From the NCBI RefSeq assembly GCF_001563225.1, contig NZ_CP014206.1:2170001-2234000 (forward strand): a stretch of 64,000 nt of DNA, given 5' to 3'. Position 1 is the first letter of the stretch. Each line of letters begins with the position of its first letter. The position numbers and the translations under genes are program-made. Source of the DNA: Pseudodesulfovibrio indicus (lineage in GTDB: Bacteria; Desulfobacterota; Desulfovibrionia; Desulfovibrionales; Desulfovibrionaceae). The notes below the pieces were generated by a model that saw only the letters and a program-made list of their open reading frames with translations, searched no databases and was not told the DNA's origin. Shown here piece after piece: positions 35,424-43,757 of the stretch.

Positions 35424-35567
35424 CTACTTGTCGTCTTTCTTTTCGGGCGGCTTCCAACCGCACCTGTCGCTGCCGGGGCCTCAGCCCCCGCCGAACTTGC
35501 CCCGGATGAGGCGGCCTACGGCCAGCCCCACGATCACCAGGGCTATGAGCTGCAACCATTCGGGCAT
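35424..35567 (-). CDS. Candidate small membrane selenoprotein with in-frame UGA (47 residues)
   Basis: A minus-strand ATG at 35567 follows AGGAGGGAGACGAC, a near-perfect ribosome binding site. The frame reads MPEWLQLIALVIVGLAVGRL, then IRGKFGGG, then TGA (35483-35481), then GPGSDRCGWKPPEKKDDK and TAG (35426-35424). Without recoding it would be a 28-residue one-helix membrane peptide ending in GGG. The 18 codons after the UGA have 15 G or C third positions, one Cys and a charged, soluble tail, as a genuine coding end would. A single N-terminal membrane helix with a Gly-rich, UGA-containing tail resembles SelK/SelS in layout. Possible stem-loops follow the UGA (GCGGT with GCCGC, about 21 bases on). 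Selenocysteine is inferred; sel genes were not seen in the window. It is not in the usual size range of gene callers. Confidence 0.5.
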
Positions 35568-35601
35568 GTCGTCTCCCTCCTATGGTGTCCGCGAAATACA
35601 C

Positions 35602-35613
35602 GAACAATTGTTC
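35602..35613. promoter_or_regulatory. Perfect 12-bp palindrome upstream of the small UGA-containing gene
   Basis: GAACAATTGTTC is a perfect palindrome centred about 40 bases before the start codon at 35567. It could be an operator for a dimeric repressor. No match to a named regulator was recognised. Confidence 0.35.
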
Positions 35614-35629
35614 CGCTTGGGATCGCTGT

Positions 35630-35673
35630 CCGAAAAACGCGGTTTTCGGCTTGCTCCGCCGCTTTCAGCGGCG
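35630..35673 (-). terminator. Hairpins downstream of purC
   Basis: Two inverted repeats lie between purC and the small gene: CGCCGCT-TTC-AGCGGCG (35657-35673) and CCGAAAA-ACGCGG-TTTTCGG (35630-35649). On the minus strand the second contains a T-run in its right arm. They are likely to end or weaken purC transcription. Confidence 0.5.
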
Positions 35674-35739
35674 CTTCACCCGGACGGGTGCTATCGTGCC
35701 GCGCCCGATTGCCGATGATGCAACCAACAGGACGCGACA

Positions 35740-36636
35740 CTAGACCTTGAGGTCCTCGCCGGTCAGAAGCCTGTAGGCTTCAAGGTATTTGGCGCGGGTC
35801 CGGGCGGCGATGTCGGCCGGGATGCGCGGCGCGGGCGGCTGCTTGTTGAAGCCGATCTCCACCAGCCAGTCGCGGAAGTACTGCTTGTCGAAGCTCGGCT
35901 GTGACTGGCCGGGCACGTAGCCGTCTTCGGGCCAGAACCGGGAGGAGTCCGGGGTCAGGGCCTCGTCGATGAAGATCAGCTCGCCGTCGATGGTCCCGAA
36001 CTCGAACTTGGTGTCCGCGATGAGGATGCCGCGCGCCTTGGCGTAGTCGCGGGCGCGGGTGTAGATGTCGAGCGCCAGTTTCTCGACCTTGCGCATCATC
36101 TCCTCGCCCAGCAGCTCGGCGGCCTTGTCCAGGGAGATGTTCTCGTCGTGCTCGCCCAGGTCCGCCTTGGTGGACGGGGTGAACAGGGCGGTTTCGAGCA
36201 TCTCGGATTCCTTCAGCCCGGCGGGCAGCTTGTGGCCGCAGACCTCGCCGGTCTTCTTGTAGTCGGACCAGCCGGACCCGGTGATGAAGCCGCGCACGAT
36301 GCACTCGATGGGCAGGGGCTTGGCCTTTTTGGCCAGCACGGAGCGGTCCTGGAGCTGGTCGCGGTACTTGCGCAGCGGTTCCGGATATTCGTCCACATCC
36401 GTGGCGATGATGTGGTTGGGCACCAGGTCCTTCATCATGTCCATCCAGAACAGGGTGATCTGGTTCAGGACCTTGCCCTTGTCCTCGATGGGGTCGGGCA
36501 TGACCACGTCGAAGGCCGAGAGACGGTCCGTCGTCACCAGGAGCAGGGTGTCCGCGTCGATTTCGTAGATGTCGCGGACCTTGCCCCGGGAGATGAGCGG
36601 GTACTCGGTGATGTTGGTCTCAAAAACGGCTGCCAT
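35740..36636 (-). CDS. purC: Phosphoribosylaminoimidazole-succinocarboxamide synthase
   Basis: 298 residues, the longer PurC type. The ATP-grasp-like start has RGKVRDIYE, then LVTTDRLSAFD, the conserved ECIVRGFITGSGWSDYKKTG and a late IFIDEALTPDSSRFW. It joins aspartate to CAIR in purine synthesis. It follows hisD on the same strand with a 25-base gap. Co-transcription of purC and hisD fits the shared use of AICAR in both pathways. Confidence 0.95.
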   Translation of the reverse strand: MAAVFETNITEYPLISRGKVRDIYEIDADTLLLVTTDRLSAFDVVMPDPIEDKGKVLNQITLFWMDMMKDLVPNHIIATDVDEYPEPLRKYRDQLQDRSVLAKKAKPLPIECIVRGFITGSGWSDYKKTGEVCGHKLPAGLKESEMLETALFTPSTKADLGEHDENISLDKAAELLGEEMMRKVEKLALDIYTRARDYAKARGILIADTKFEFGTIDGELIFIDEALTPDSSRFWPEDGYVPGQSQPSFDKQYFRDWLVEIGFNKQPPAPRIPADIAARTRAKYLEAYRLLTGEDLKV

Positions 36637-36661
36637 GAATATTCCCTCTTTTAAAATGATA

Positions 36662-37966
36662 TTACTTGTTGCGTTGTTCCACGCTGCGGGCGTGGGCTTC
36701 GAGCCCTTCCAGCCGCGCCAGGCGGGCGATCTTGGCGCCGTGCTCGGCGACGTAGCCGGGGCTTGCGGCGATCACGCTCGATTTCTTGCAGAAATTCTGG
36801 ACCGACAGGGCCGAGGAGAAGCGCACCGTGCGCAGGGTGGGGAGCACGTGGTTCGGCCCTGCGAAGTAGTCGCCCACGGGTTCGGGCGAATTGTGGCCCA
36901 TGAAGATCGCTCCGGCGTGGCGGATGGAGCCGAGCATGGACCACGGGTCGGCCAGGGCCAGCTCCAGGTGCTCGGCGGCCAGCAGGTTGATCAGCTCCGC
37001 GCCGGTTTCGAGGTCGGGCACGGTGATGATCGCGCCCCAGCTCTTCAGCGAGTTGGCCGCGATCTCGCAGCGGGGCAGGGCGTCGCACTGGGTGACCAGC
37101 TCGGCGCGCACGGCGGCGGCCAGCTCCGTGTCCGGGGTGACCAGGATGGAGGCGGCCAGCGGGTCGTGTTCGGCCTGGGAGAGCATGTCCGCGGCCAGCC
37201 AGGCGGGAGTGGCGGAGGAGTCGGCCAGGATGGCGATCTCGCTCGGACCGGCCACCATGTCGATGCCCACGTGGCCGATGAGCTGGGACTTGGCCGTGGC
37301 CACGAAGATGTTGCCCGGACCGGCCAGCACGTCGCAGGGCGCGATGGTCTCGGTGCCGTAGGCCAGCGCCGCGATGGCCCAGGCGGACCCGGCGAGGAAT
37401 ATCTCGTCGAGGCCGAGCAGCGCAGCGGTGGCCAGTATGTACGGGTTCAGGGTGCCGTCCTTGCGCGGGGGCGAGGTCACGGCGATGGACGGGACCCCGG
37501 CCACCTGGGCCGGAACGGCGTTCATGATCAGGCTGGAGACGAGCGGCGTCTCACCGCCTTGGCCGCCGGGAACGTACAGCCCCACGCGGTCCACCGGGCG
37601 GACCATCTGGCCCAGGATCGTGCCGTCCTCATCGGTGGTCCACCAGGATTTTTCCTTCTGGTTCAGATGGAAGGTTCGTACGCGATGGATGGCTTCTTCC
37701 AGAATTTCGATATCTTCCGAAGGAATTGCCTCCAGGGCGTCGTGGATCAGCTGCGCGGGAACGCGCAGTGCGGCGGTTTCGAAAGTTTCGCAGTCGAACT
37801 TGCGGGTGTATTCGGTCAGTGCCTCGTCGCCGCGCTCGCGCACGTTGGCGAGGATGTCCCGGACGATGGCGTCCACCTTGGTGTCCGGGTCCTTGCGCTT
37901 TTCGAGCCAGCCCTGAATGGCGGCCCAGTCGGCCCGGCTGGCAAAGGTCATTTCTCTACAGGGCAT
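36662..37966 (-). CDS. hisD: Histidinol dehydrogenase
   Basis: 434 residues. Landmarks are VGLYVPGGQGGETPL, AGPGNIFVATAKSQ, DMVAGPSEIAILAD and AGPNHVLPT near the C-terminus, with the zinc-binding Gln, His and Asp positions in a normal order. It oxidises L-histidinol to histidine with two NAD. The start is the ATG at 37966 with AAGAGG upstream; an ATG five codons later is possible. A TATAAT box (38019-38014, minus strand) lies upstream, but a matching -35 was not found. Confidence 0.95.
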   Translation of the reverse strand: MPCREMTFASRADWAAIQGWLEKRKDPDTKVDAIVRDILANVRERGDEALTEYTRKFDCETFETAALRVPAQLIHDALEAIPSEDIEILEEAIHRVRTFHLNQKEKSWWTTDEDGTILGQMVRPVDRVGLYVPGGQGGETPLVSSLIMNAVPAQVAGVPSIAVTSPPRKDGTLNPYILATAALLGLDEIFLAGSAWAIAALAYGTETIAPCDVLAGPGNIFVATAKSQLIGHVGIDMVAGPSEIAILADSSATPAWLAADMLSQAEHDPLAASILVTPDTELAAAVRAELVTQCDALPRCEIAANSLKSWGAIITVPDLETGAELINLLAAEHLELALADPWSMLGSIRHAGAIFMGHNSPEPVGDYFAGPNHVLPTLRTVRFSSALSVQNFCKKSSVIAASPGYVAEHGAKIARLARLEGLEAHARSVEQRNK

Positions 37967-38143
37967 GAAGACCTCTTTTGAAGGATTGATTGGCAGTGTG
38001 CGTCCAAGGAGAAATTATATAGCCGAGGGGCGTTCAAAAGTCGAGAGCGGCGGGGGAAAGAATAGCGGCCCGTGGCGTGTTGCGCGCCGTTCTCCTCACT
38101 GTTCGGACGGGAGCGTTCGGTGGTCCTGTCCGGCAAAATGAAA

Positions 38144-38175
38144 AGAGGGCCGGGGTTTGCACTCCCCGGCCCTCT
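38144..38175 (-). terminator. Intrinsic terminator of the porin gene
   Basis: A 12-bp stem AGAGGGCCGGGG / CCCCGGCCCTCT with an 8-base loop. On the minus strand it is followed by TTTCATTTT. It lies 48 bases after the porin stop. Confidence 0.85.
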
Positions 38176-38222
38176 GGCGTTACTTGGCGTTTAAGCTTTT
38201 CAGCTTAAGGTTCTAAGCGAGC

Positions 38223-39551
38223 TTAGAACTTGTAGACAACACCAGTGGCAACCTTCCAAGCGTCGTCCTTGAGGTTGGCGCCCCAGACGTTCTCGGAGAA
38301 GTCGCTGTTGATGTAACCCAGCTGGCCGTACAGGGTCAGCTCGTCGTACACGGCGTAAGCGGTGTTGAAGTCAACTTCCCACAGGGAGTCCTTCTCGGTC
38401 AGGTAGTTGCCACGGGCGCCGAGGGCGGCGCGGGTGTCGTTGGTACCTTCGGCGTACAGGACGTGGAAGTCGTGGGTCAGGCCCTGGGCGAAGGACTGGA
38501 TGCCGGTCAGGGACAGGCCGATGGTCCAGAAGCCGAGGGAGGTGTCGTTGCCGTTGATGTCGTCACCGGTGATGAGGCCGCCACCGAAGAAGAAGGAACC
38601 GACAGCCCAGTCGCCGTCCAGGACGGGCATGGTCTCGGCGCCATCAGTAGCGTCGTCGTCGTCACCGGAGGTGTAGACACCGAAAGCGGACACGGTCATG
38701 AAGTCAAAGCCGGTGTAGTCCAGGCCAATGGCGCCCATCCAACCGGAAGCATCCAGGGTGTCGGTGTCGTAGTCAGCCTTACCGTAGTTGAAGTCGGCCT
38801 TGATGATGAACGGGTCAAACATGGACATGGTGAAGTTGGTACCATACCAGTAAGCGGAGCCATCTTCGCCGGAACCGTTGAAGTTGTCACCCAGGGCGCC
38901 GTACAGGAAGAACGGGGTCAGGGAGATGCCTTCGAAGTTCAGGGGCACGGCAATCAGGTAACCGTCAAGGTAGTTGTCGTCGTTGGCGGCGCTGTTGTCG
39001 GTGGGGATGGTGGTACCAGGGATGGTGGTGGTGTCGTTGTCGTTGGCCAGGCGGGTGTAACCAGCCAGGACGGAGACGTTGTCGGTAACCGGAGCGGTGA
39101 CCATGACGGCGCCAGCGCGCTCGGCAACGATCATGGAAGCGGAGCCGACGGACTGCGGCAGAGCAACGGTGTAGATACCGGCTTTGACGTTGACGTCGGT
39201 GCCGGGCCAGTTGAAGTCGATGTAAGCATCACGGATGTTCATCTGAGCAGTGCCAGCGCTGCCGGGCTGACCCAGAGCGAAGCCGCCCTTGCCCCACTCG
39301 CCGCGGTCGGAACGAAGGCCGAGGACGCCCTTCAGGTTCTCGTTGGCGGTGACGGTGAAGTACAGGTCAGCACGTTCCATGATGCGCATGGACTCTTTGT
39401 TGGCATTGTTTTTGGCGAAGTTCCAGTTGTCATTCCACACGGCGTTCACGAGCAGGTTACCGGAGATGGAAACCTCGGGAGCGGCGGATGCGGAAACAGC
39501 CATGCCCAGGACCAGGGTCAGGGCGACTGCGAGCATAACCAAACGTTTCAT
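38223..39551 (-). CDS. Major outer-membrane porin (Desulfovibrio-type)
   Basis: 442 residues with a signal peptide (MKRLVMLAVALTLVLGMAVS, cut after ASA). The mature part begins APEVSISGNLLVNAVWNDN and is made of alternating beta-strands with acidic, Asn- and Asp-rich loops. It ends in WKVATGVVYKF, with the terminal Phe used for outer-membrane insertion. Codon choice is narrow, favouring GGC, GGT, AAG, AAC and GTT or GTC, which suggests high expression. A good promoter, RBS (AGGAAG) and terminator make it a single-gene unit. The pore selectivity is unknown. Confidence 0.88.
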   Translation of the reverse strand: MKRLVMLAVALTLVLGMAVSASAAPEVSISGNLLVNAVWNDNWNFAKNNANKESMRIMERADLYFTVTANENLKGVLGLRSDRGEWGKGGFALGQPGSAGTAQMNIRDAYIDFNWPGTDVNVKAGIYTVALPQSVGSASMIVAERAGAVMVTAPVTDNVSVLAGYTRLANDNDTTTIPGTTIPTDNSAANDDNYLDGYLIAVPLNFEGISLTPFFLYGALGDNFNGSGEDGSAYWYGTNFTMSMFDPFIIKADFNYGKADYDTDTLDASGWMGAIGLDYTGFDFMTVSAFGVYTSGDDDDATDGAETMPVLDGDWAVGSFFFGGGLITGDDINGNDTSLGFWTIGLSLTGIQSFAQGLTHDFHVLYAEGTNDTRAALGARGNYLTEKDSLWEVDFNTAYAVYDELTLYGQLGYINSDFSENVWGANLKDDAWKVATGVVYKF

Positions 39552-39606
39552 AGTGGTTCTTCCTTTTTTTTGCGATTCAAGACCAAGTTAACGCCTAACT
39601 GGATTC

Positions 39607-39635
39607 CGTTTACCCCACCTCAGGAGCCATTGCAA
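39607..39635 (-). promoter_or_regulatory. Putative promoter of the porin gene
   Basis: On the minus strand, TTGCAA (39635-39630), a 17-base spacer and TAAACG (39612-39607), about 56 bases before the start codon. The AT-rich stretch further upstream (39650-39700) could act as an UP element. Confidence 0.5.
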
Positions 39636-39831
39636 GGGTTTGGGACCAAAAAAATGAAAAAGGTAAAAATTTTTTTACCGGCCAAAAAATTGAACTCACG
39701 GTGCTCCTGTTGTTGAATTAATGTAAAAAATTACGACATGTTATTGGCGTTTTGTCGAAGGGTGATTTGTTCCGCATTTTCCCGTATAGTGGGTTCCGCC
39801 TGATTTTGTGTTGAAAAAATACCACACCGCC

Positions 39832-41640
39832 ATGGATACCGAGTACAAATTTTTTGCCGCCAACTTCCCGGACACTTCCGGCGTCTATCTTATGAAGGAT
39901 GGACGGGGGCGCATCCTCTATGTGGGCAAGGCCAAGCACCTTCGCCGCAGGCTCTCCTCCTACTTCCGCAACGCGGCGGCGCACACCCCCAAGACCCGCG
40001 CCCTGGTGAGCCGCATCCGGCACATCGACATCCTGCTCACGGCCACGGAAAAGGAGGCCCTGCTCCTGGAGTCCGGGCTGATCAAGAAGCACCGGCCCCG
40101 GTACAACGTGGTTCTCAAGGACGACAAGCAGTACGTCCTGTTCCGGCTGGACAGGACGGCCGAGTTCCCCCGGCTGTCCATGACCCGCAAGGTGGTCCGC
40201 GACGGGTCGGTCTATTTTGGGCCGTTCACCTCGGCGTCGGCCGCGCGCACGGTCTGGAAGCTGCTCGGCAAGGTCTTCCCTTTGCGCAAGTGCAAGGACA
40301 CCGCCTTTCGCAATCGGGTGCGGCCCTGCCTGTACCACGACATCGGCCAATGCTGGGCGCCCTGTGTCCTGGATGTGGACCGCGAGGCATACGCGGACAT
40401 GGTGCACCGGGTGGAGATGCTCTTGTCGGGCCGCAGCATGGAGCTGGTGGACGGGCTGACCCGCCGCATGAAGGAGGCGTCCAAGGCCCTCGAATTCGAA
40501 CGGGCCGCCGCCTACCGCGACCAGATCAGGGCCGTGCGCAAGACCGTGGAGGGGCAGGCCGCCGTGATCCACGACAACCGCGACCGCGACGTGATCGGCC
40601 TGGCCGAGACCCCGCAGGGGCTCGGGCTCGGGCTGCTCTTCGTGCGCCAGGGGCGGCTGCTGGACCAGAAACAGTTTTTCTGGCCGGGGCTGACCCTGGA
40701 CGAGGGCGTGGAGGTTGTGGAGAGCTTCATCGGCCAGTTCTACGGGCCGGGACGGTTCATTCCGTCGCTGATCATCACCCCCATGGACCTGGCCGACACG
40801 CCCCTGGACGAGGTCCTGGCCGAGCGCGGCGGCGCGAGCGTGCGCATAGCGCCGCCCAAGTCCACCCAGGAGAAACAGCTCCTCGGCATCGCCCGAAACG
40901 TGGCGGCCCAGGCCACCGAAGTGCGCGAGTCCATAGCCTCGCGGCTGCAAAAGGCGCTCAGGCTTCCCGAGGAGCCGGTGCGCATCGAATGCGTGGACGC
41001 CTCGCACCTGGGCGGCACGGACATGCGCGTGGGCCAGGTCGTCTTCGAGGACGGGCGGCGCAGCCCGGAGGCCTCGCGGCTCTATGCCTTCCCGGAGCTG
41101 GAGGGCGCGGGGGACGACTACGCGGCCCTGGCCGGATGGGCCAGGCGCAGGATGGAGTCCGGCCCGCCGTGGCCGGACCTGGTGCTCATCGACGGCGGAC
41201 GCGGTCAGCTGTCCGCGGTGGAGAAGGGGCTGGCAGAGTGCACCCTGGAGTGCGGCTGGGAGCTGGCGGCCATCGCCAAGGGCGAGTCCCGGCGGGCGGG
41301 CGAGCTGGGCGACGTGATCTTCCGGCCGGGCCGCAAGAACCCAATGCCGCTCAAGCCCGGCAGCCCGGAGCTGCTCTTTCTGCAGAAGATCCGCGACGAG
41401 GCCCACCGTTTCGTGCTGGGCCGCCAGCGACGGGCGCGCAAGAAGGCGGTTTTGAGCAGCGAGCTGACCTCCCTGCCCGGCATAGGGCCCAAGACCGCTC
41501 GCATTCTGTGGGACCATTTCGAATCCCTGGAGGCCATGCTGGAGGCGGACGGCGCGGCGATCGCCGGGCTGCCCGGCATCGGCCCCAAGCGGGGCGGAAA
41601 GATATTCGAAGCCCTCCAGGCGTTGCGCGCCACCCGCTGA
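39832..41640 (+). CDS. uvrC: Excinuclease ABC subunit C
   Basis: 602 residues from the ATG at 39832; a GTG at 39808 would add eight residues. Neither has a clear Shine-Dalgarno site. The GIY-YIG nuclease opens with FPDTSGVYLMKD and YVGKAKHLRRRL. The UVR helix (SKALEFERAAAYRDQI), the RNase H-like nuclease with IECVDASHLGG and LVLIDGGRGQL, and the C-terminal tandem helix-hairpin-helix (LPGIGPKTARIL, LPGIGPKRGGKI) complete the protein. It makes both incisions in nucleotide excision repair. After its TGA the same frame continues into an aldo-keto reductase-like remnant. Confidence 0.95.
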   Translation: MDTEYKFFAANFPDTSGVYLMKDGRGRILYVGKAKHLRRRLSSYFRNAAAHTPKTRALVSRIRHIDILLTATEKEALLLESGLIKKHRPRYNVVLKDDKQYVLFRLDRTAEFPRLSMTRKVVRDGSVYFGPFTSASAARTVWKLLGKVFPLRKCKDTAFRNRVRPCLYHDIGQCWAPCVLDVDREAYADMVHRVEMLLSGRSMELVDGLTRRMKEASKALEFERAAAYRDQIRAVRKTVEGQAAVIHDNRDRDVIGLAETPQGLGLGLLFVRQGRLLDQKQFFWPGLTLDEGVEVVESFIGQFYGPGRFIPSLIITPMDLADTPLDEVLAERGGASVRIAPPKSTQEKQLLGIARNVAAQATEVRESIASRLQKALRLPEEPVRIECVDASHLGGTDMRVGQVVFEDGRRSPEASRLYAFPELEGAGDDYAALAGWARRRMESGPPWPDLVLIDGGRGQLSAVEKGLAECTLECGWELAAIAKGESRRAGELGDVIFRPGRKNPMPLKPGSPELLFLQKIRDEAHRFVLGRQRRARKKAVLSSELTSLPGIGPKTARILWDHFESLEAMLEADGAAIAGLPGIGPKRGGKIFEALQALRATR

Positions 41641-41760
41641 TTTCCGCAGCCGAAGCGGCCGGCCGAAAGCCTGGCGATTGCCGATTTCGAGCTGTCCGTC
41701 GAAGACATGGCCGCGATCTCAGGGGCGGCGAAACCGGACGGCCGCCTCAAGGGACGGGCC
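41641..41760 (+). pseudogene. Aldo/keto reductase C-terminal remnant
   Basis: Directly after the uvrC TGA and in the same frame, the sequence reads FPQPKRPAESLAIADFELS and then VEDMAAISGAAKPDGRL. This matches the conserved C-terminal block of aldo/keto reductases (PKS-xP-ERxxENL, FDFELS-EDMAAI, DGRL). There is no start codon, no barrel and no own stop. It is a gene fragment left by a deletion, not a functional gene. Confidence 0.6.
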
Positions 41761-41790
41761 CGGGCGGAGATTGAGGCGTTCGAGGCGCGC

Positions 41791-42468
41791 CTAGAGCGTG
41801 ACCGGTTTGCCCACGGCCAGTTCGAGCAGTTCGGTGCCCGGCGCGACCAGGGCGAGCTGTTCGGCCAGCGCCTTGGTGTTCTGGTCCAGGATGCCCCAAG
41901 TCCCCCAATGCTGGGGGATGATCTTCTTGCACTGGAGCAGCGAGCAGGCGTAGGCGGCCTGCCGGGCGTCCATGGTGAACCGTCCGCCGATGGGCAGCAT
42001 GGCCACGTCGATGTCGTGGAATTTCCCGAACAGCTCCATGTCCCCGAACAGCCCGGTGTCGCCGGAGTTGTAGACGCACAACCCCTTGGGGTCGGTGATG
42101 ATGAACCCCGCGGGCATGCCGTGCACGGACGAGTGCATGGCCTGGACCATCTTGATGTCCAGCCCCAGGCGGGTGACCGTGCCGCCGATGTTCATGCCCA
42201 CGCCCAGGTGCTCGGGCAGGCCCAGCTCGATGAGGTCGCGGATGATGTCGAACATGGCGACCACCTCGGCGTCGTGCTTGATGGCCAGCTCCAGGGTCTG
42301 GCCGATGTGGTCGTGGTGGTCGTGGGTGACGAGGATCAGGTTGCACTCATCGATGTCCCTGTAGTCGGCGGGGGCGCTCGGGTTGCCCACGAAGAAGGGG
42401 TCGATGAACAGGGTGGCGTCGGCGGCCTTGAGTCTGAAATTCGCGTGGCCGAACCAGGTAATCTCCAT
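41791..42468 (-). CDS. Metal-dependent hydrolase, UPF0173-type beta-lactamase fold
   Basis: 225 residues from the ATG at 42468, which has GGAGAAG nine bases before. The N-terminus MEITWFGHANFRL and the metal motif THDHHDHIGQ are typical of the YtkL/UPF0173 metallo-beta-lactamase-like family. YNSGDTGLFGDM and PQHWGTWG give further metal ligands. Its substrate is not known in the family. It overlaps nothing and sits 11 bases after ubiX, so the two may be co-transcribed. Confidence 0.9.
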   Translation of the reverse strand: MEITWFGHANFRLKAADATLFIDPFFVGNPSAPADYRDIDECNLILVTHDHHDHIGQTLELAIKHDAEVVAMFDIIRDLIELGLPEHLGVGMNIGGTVTRLGLDIKMVQAMHSSVHGMPAGFIITDPKGLCVYNSGDTGLFGDMELFGKFHDIDVAMLPIGGRFTMDARQAAYACSLLQCKKIIPQHWGTWGILDQNTKALAEQLALVAPGTELLELAVGKPVTL

Positions 42469-42479
42469 TGGCGCTTCTC

Positions 42480-43046
42480 CTACTCCCCCCATCGCCGGTA
42501 CAGGTCGTGGGGGATATCCAGTTGATCGAGGATCTTTCCGGCCAAGTGGGCGGTCAGGTCCTCGATGGTTGCCGGGCGGTGATAGAAGCCCGGGCTGGCC
42601 GGTAGAATGACTGCCCCGGCCCGTGAGGCCGCGAGCATGTTGTGCAGATGGATGTCCGAGAGCGGGGTCTCGCGCGGGACCAGGATCAGTCTCCGGCGCT
42701 CCTTGAGGGTCACGTCGGCGGCGCGGTGCAGCAGGTTGTGGCCGTAGCCGTTGGCCACCGCGGACAGGGTGGCCATGGAGCAGGGGCAGACGATCATGCC
42801 GTCGTGCTTCCAGGAGCCGCTGGCGGGCGGGGCGGCGATGTCCTCCGGGGCGTGCACCCCGGCGGCGCCGCGTTCCAGGGCCTCGGGGGCGAGGTCGGTT
42901 TCCACGGCCAGGACCTTGCGGGCGGCGGCGGAGATGATGACGTGCAGCTCCACGTCGCTGCGTCCGCCGAGAGCGCGGACGAGCGCTTCCGCGTAGAGGG
43001 TGCCGCTGGCGCCGCTGACCCCCAGGATGATGCGTTTCGTGCCCAT
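42480..43046 (-). CDS. ubiX: Flavin prenyltransferase UbiX
   Basis: 188 residues from the ATG at 43046, with GCAGGAG upstream. It starts MGTKRIILGVSGASGTLYA and contains CPCSMATLSAVANGYGHNLL and LVPRETPLSDIHLHNM, all classic. It attaches dimethylallyl phosphate to FMN to make prenyl-FMN, the cofactor of UbiD decarboxylases. A UbiD gene lies 1.3 kb away on the other strand, past a tRNA, so the pair is local but not an operon. The longer upstream ORF is not conserved. Confidence 0.94.
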   Translation of the reverse strand: MGTKRIILGVSGASGTLYAEALVRALGGRSDVELHVIISAAARKVLAVETDLAPEALERGAAGVHAPEDIAAPPASGSWKHDGMIVCPCSMATLSAVANGYGHNLLHRAADVTLKERRRLILVPRETPLSDIHLHNMLAASRAGAVILPASPGFYHRPATIEDLTAHLAGKILDQLDIPHDLYRRWGE

Positions 43047-43172
43047 GGGAACTCCTGCCCTGATCCGTTGCTGTGTGATATAGACTTTTTTTAGACTTTT
43101 TTGCAAGGGGAAACCGGCCTGCGCCGTTTCCCTGCGGTTCGTTGTTTCATTTCCGGCGCGCATAGTATAGTC

Positions 43173-43201
43173 TTGACAAAGGAGTAGGCGAAGTATAGCT
43201 A
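43173..43201 (+). promoter_or_regulatory. Putative promoter of tRNA-Arg
   Basis: TTGACA (43173-43178) with TATAGC or TAGCTA (43194-43201) at 15-17 bases. The mature tRNA begins about 13 bases further on. Confidence 0.6.
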
Positions 43202-43213
43202 CTTCCTTCCCGC

Positions 43214-43290
43214 GGGCTATTAGCTCAGTTGGATAGAGTGCTTGCCTCCGGAGCAAGAGGTCGCAGGTTCGAATCCTGCATAGCCCGCCA
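43214..43290 (+). tRNA. tRNA-Arg (anticodon CCG)
   Basis: 77 bases. Acceptor arms GGGCTAT and ATAGCCC, D-arm GCTC/GAGT, anticodon arm CTTGC-CTCCGGA-GCAAG with CCG at the anticodon, and T-arm GCAGG-TTCGAAT-CCTGC. Discriminator G and encoded CCA. It reads CGG arginine codons. Confidence 0.96.
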
Positions 43291-43307
43291 CCGCGAAACG
43301 AAAAAAG

Positions 43308-43332
43308 GCCCCTGCCGATGCAGGGGCTTTTT
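43308..43332. terminator. Terminator of tRNA-Arg, usable in both directions
   Basis: GCCCCTGC, loop CGAT, GCAGGGGC, then TTTTTC. A-run before it on the plus strand gives a T-run on the minus strand, so it can also close the hemerythrin transcript. Confidence 0.92.
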
Positions 43333-43352
43333 CTTTTTCGGGACCAGCCGGG

Positions 43353-43757
43353 CTACGCGCCTTCGTCGTTGCGCGGGGGGAGGTAGGGGAGCAGCTTGCG
43401 GTCCTCGACCATGATGTGGTTGGTCAGCCAGCGGCTCAGAAAGATGAAGATCTCGGTCAGGTTGGTCCTGGACCGCATGGTGCGCCGGAAATCCTCCGCC
43501 TTCTCGGCGAATTGGCCGTGCATCTCCCGGTGGGCATCCAACTCCGGGAAGCCGCAGCTGCGCATGACCGACTCCTCGGTCTCGAAATGTACCTCGGCAT
43601 ACTCGCGCATGTGGTCCACCAGTTCCATCAGGCGAGACTCGTCGCTACGCTGGATCGCCTCGAACGCCTCGTTGATCAGGGCGATCAGCTCCATGTGCTG
43701 CTCGTCCAGTTCATCCAAACCCACGGACATGGTCTCGTCCCATTGCATCAACGGCAT
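43353..43757 (-). CDS. Bacteriohemerythrin
   Basis: 134 residues from the ATG at 43757, with GGAGGG seven bases upstream. The diiron ligand set is visible in order: DEQHMEL, HFETEE, HREMHGQF and HIMVEDRKL. These proteins reversibly bind oxygen and help anaerobes or microaerobes sense or buffer it. There is no chemoreceptor fusion, so it is the free cytoplasmic form. The longer ORF to 43886 lacks similarity and a ribosome site. Confidence 0.95.
   Translation of the reverse strand: MPLMQWDETMSVGLDELDEQHMELIALINEAFEAIQRSDESRLMELVDHMREYAEVHFETEESVMRSCGFPELDAHREMHGQFAEKAEDFRRTMRSRTNLTEIFIFLSRWLTNHIMVEDRKLLPYLPPRNDEGA

Noticed and set aside
35307-35750. Plus-strand frame across the small UGA-containing gene
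   Set aside because: It crosses the rpsF promoter, the small gene and the hairpins; it has no motif and no ribosome site.
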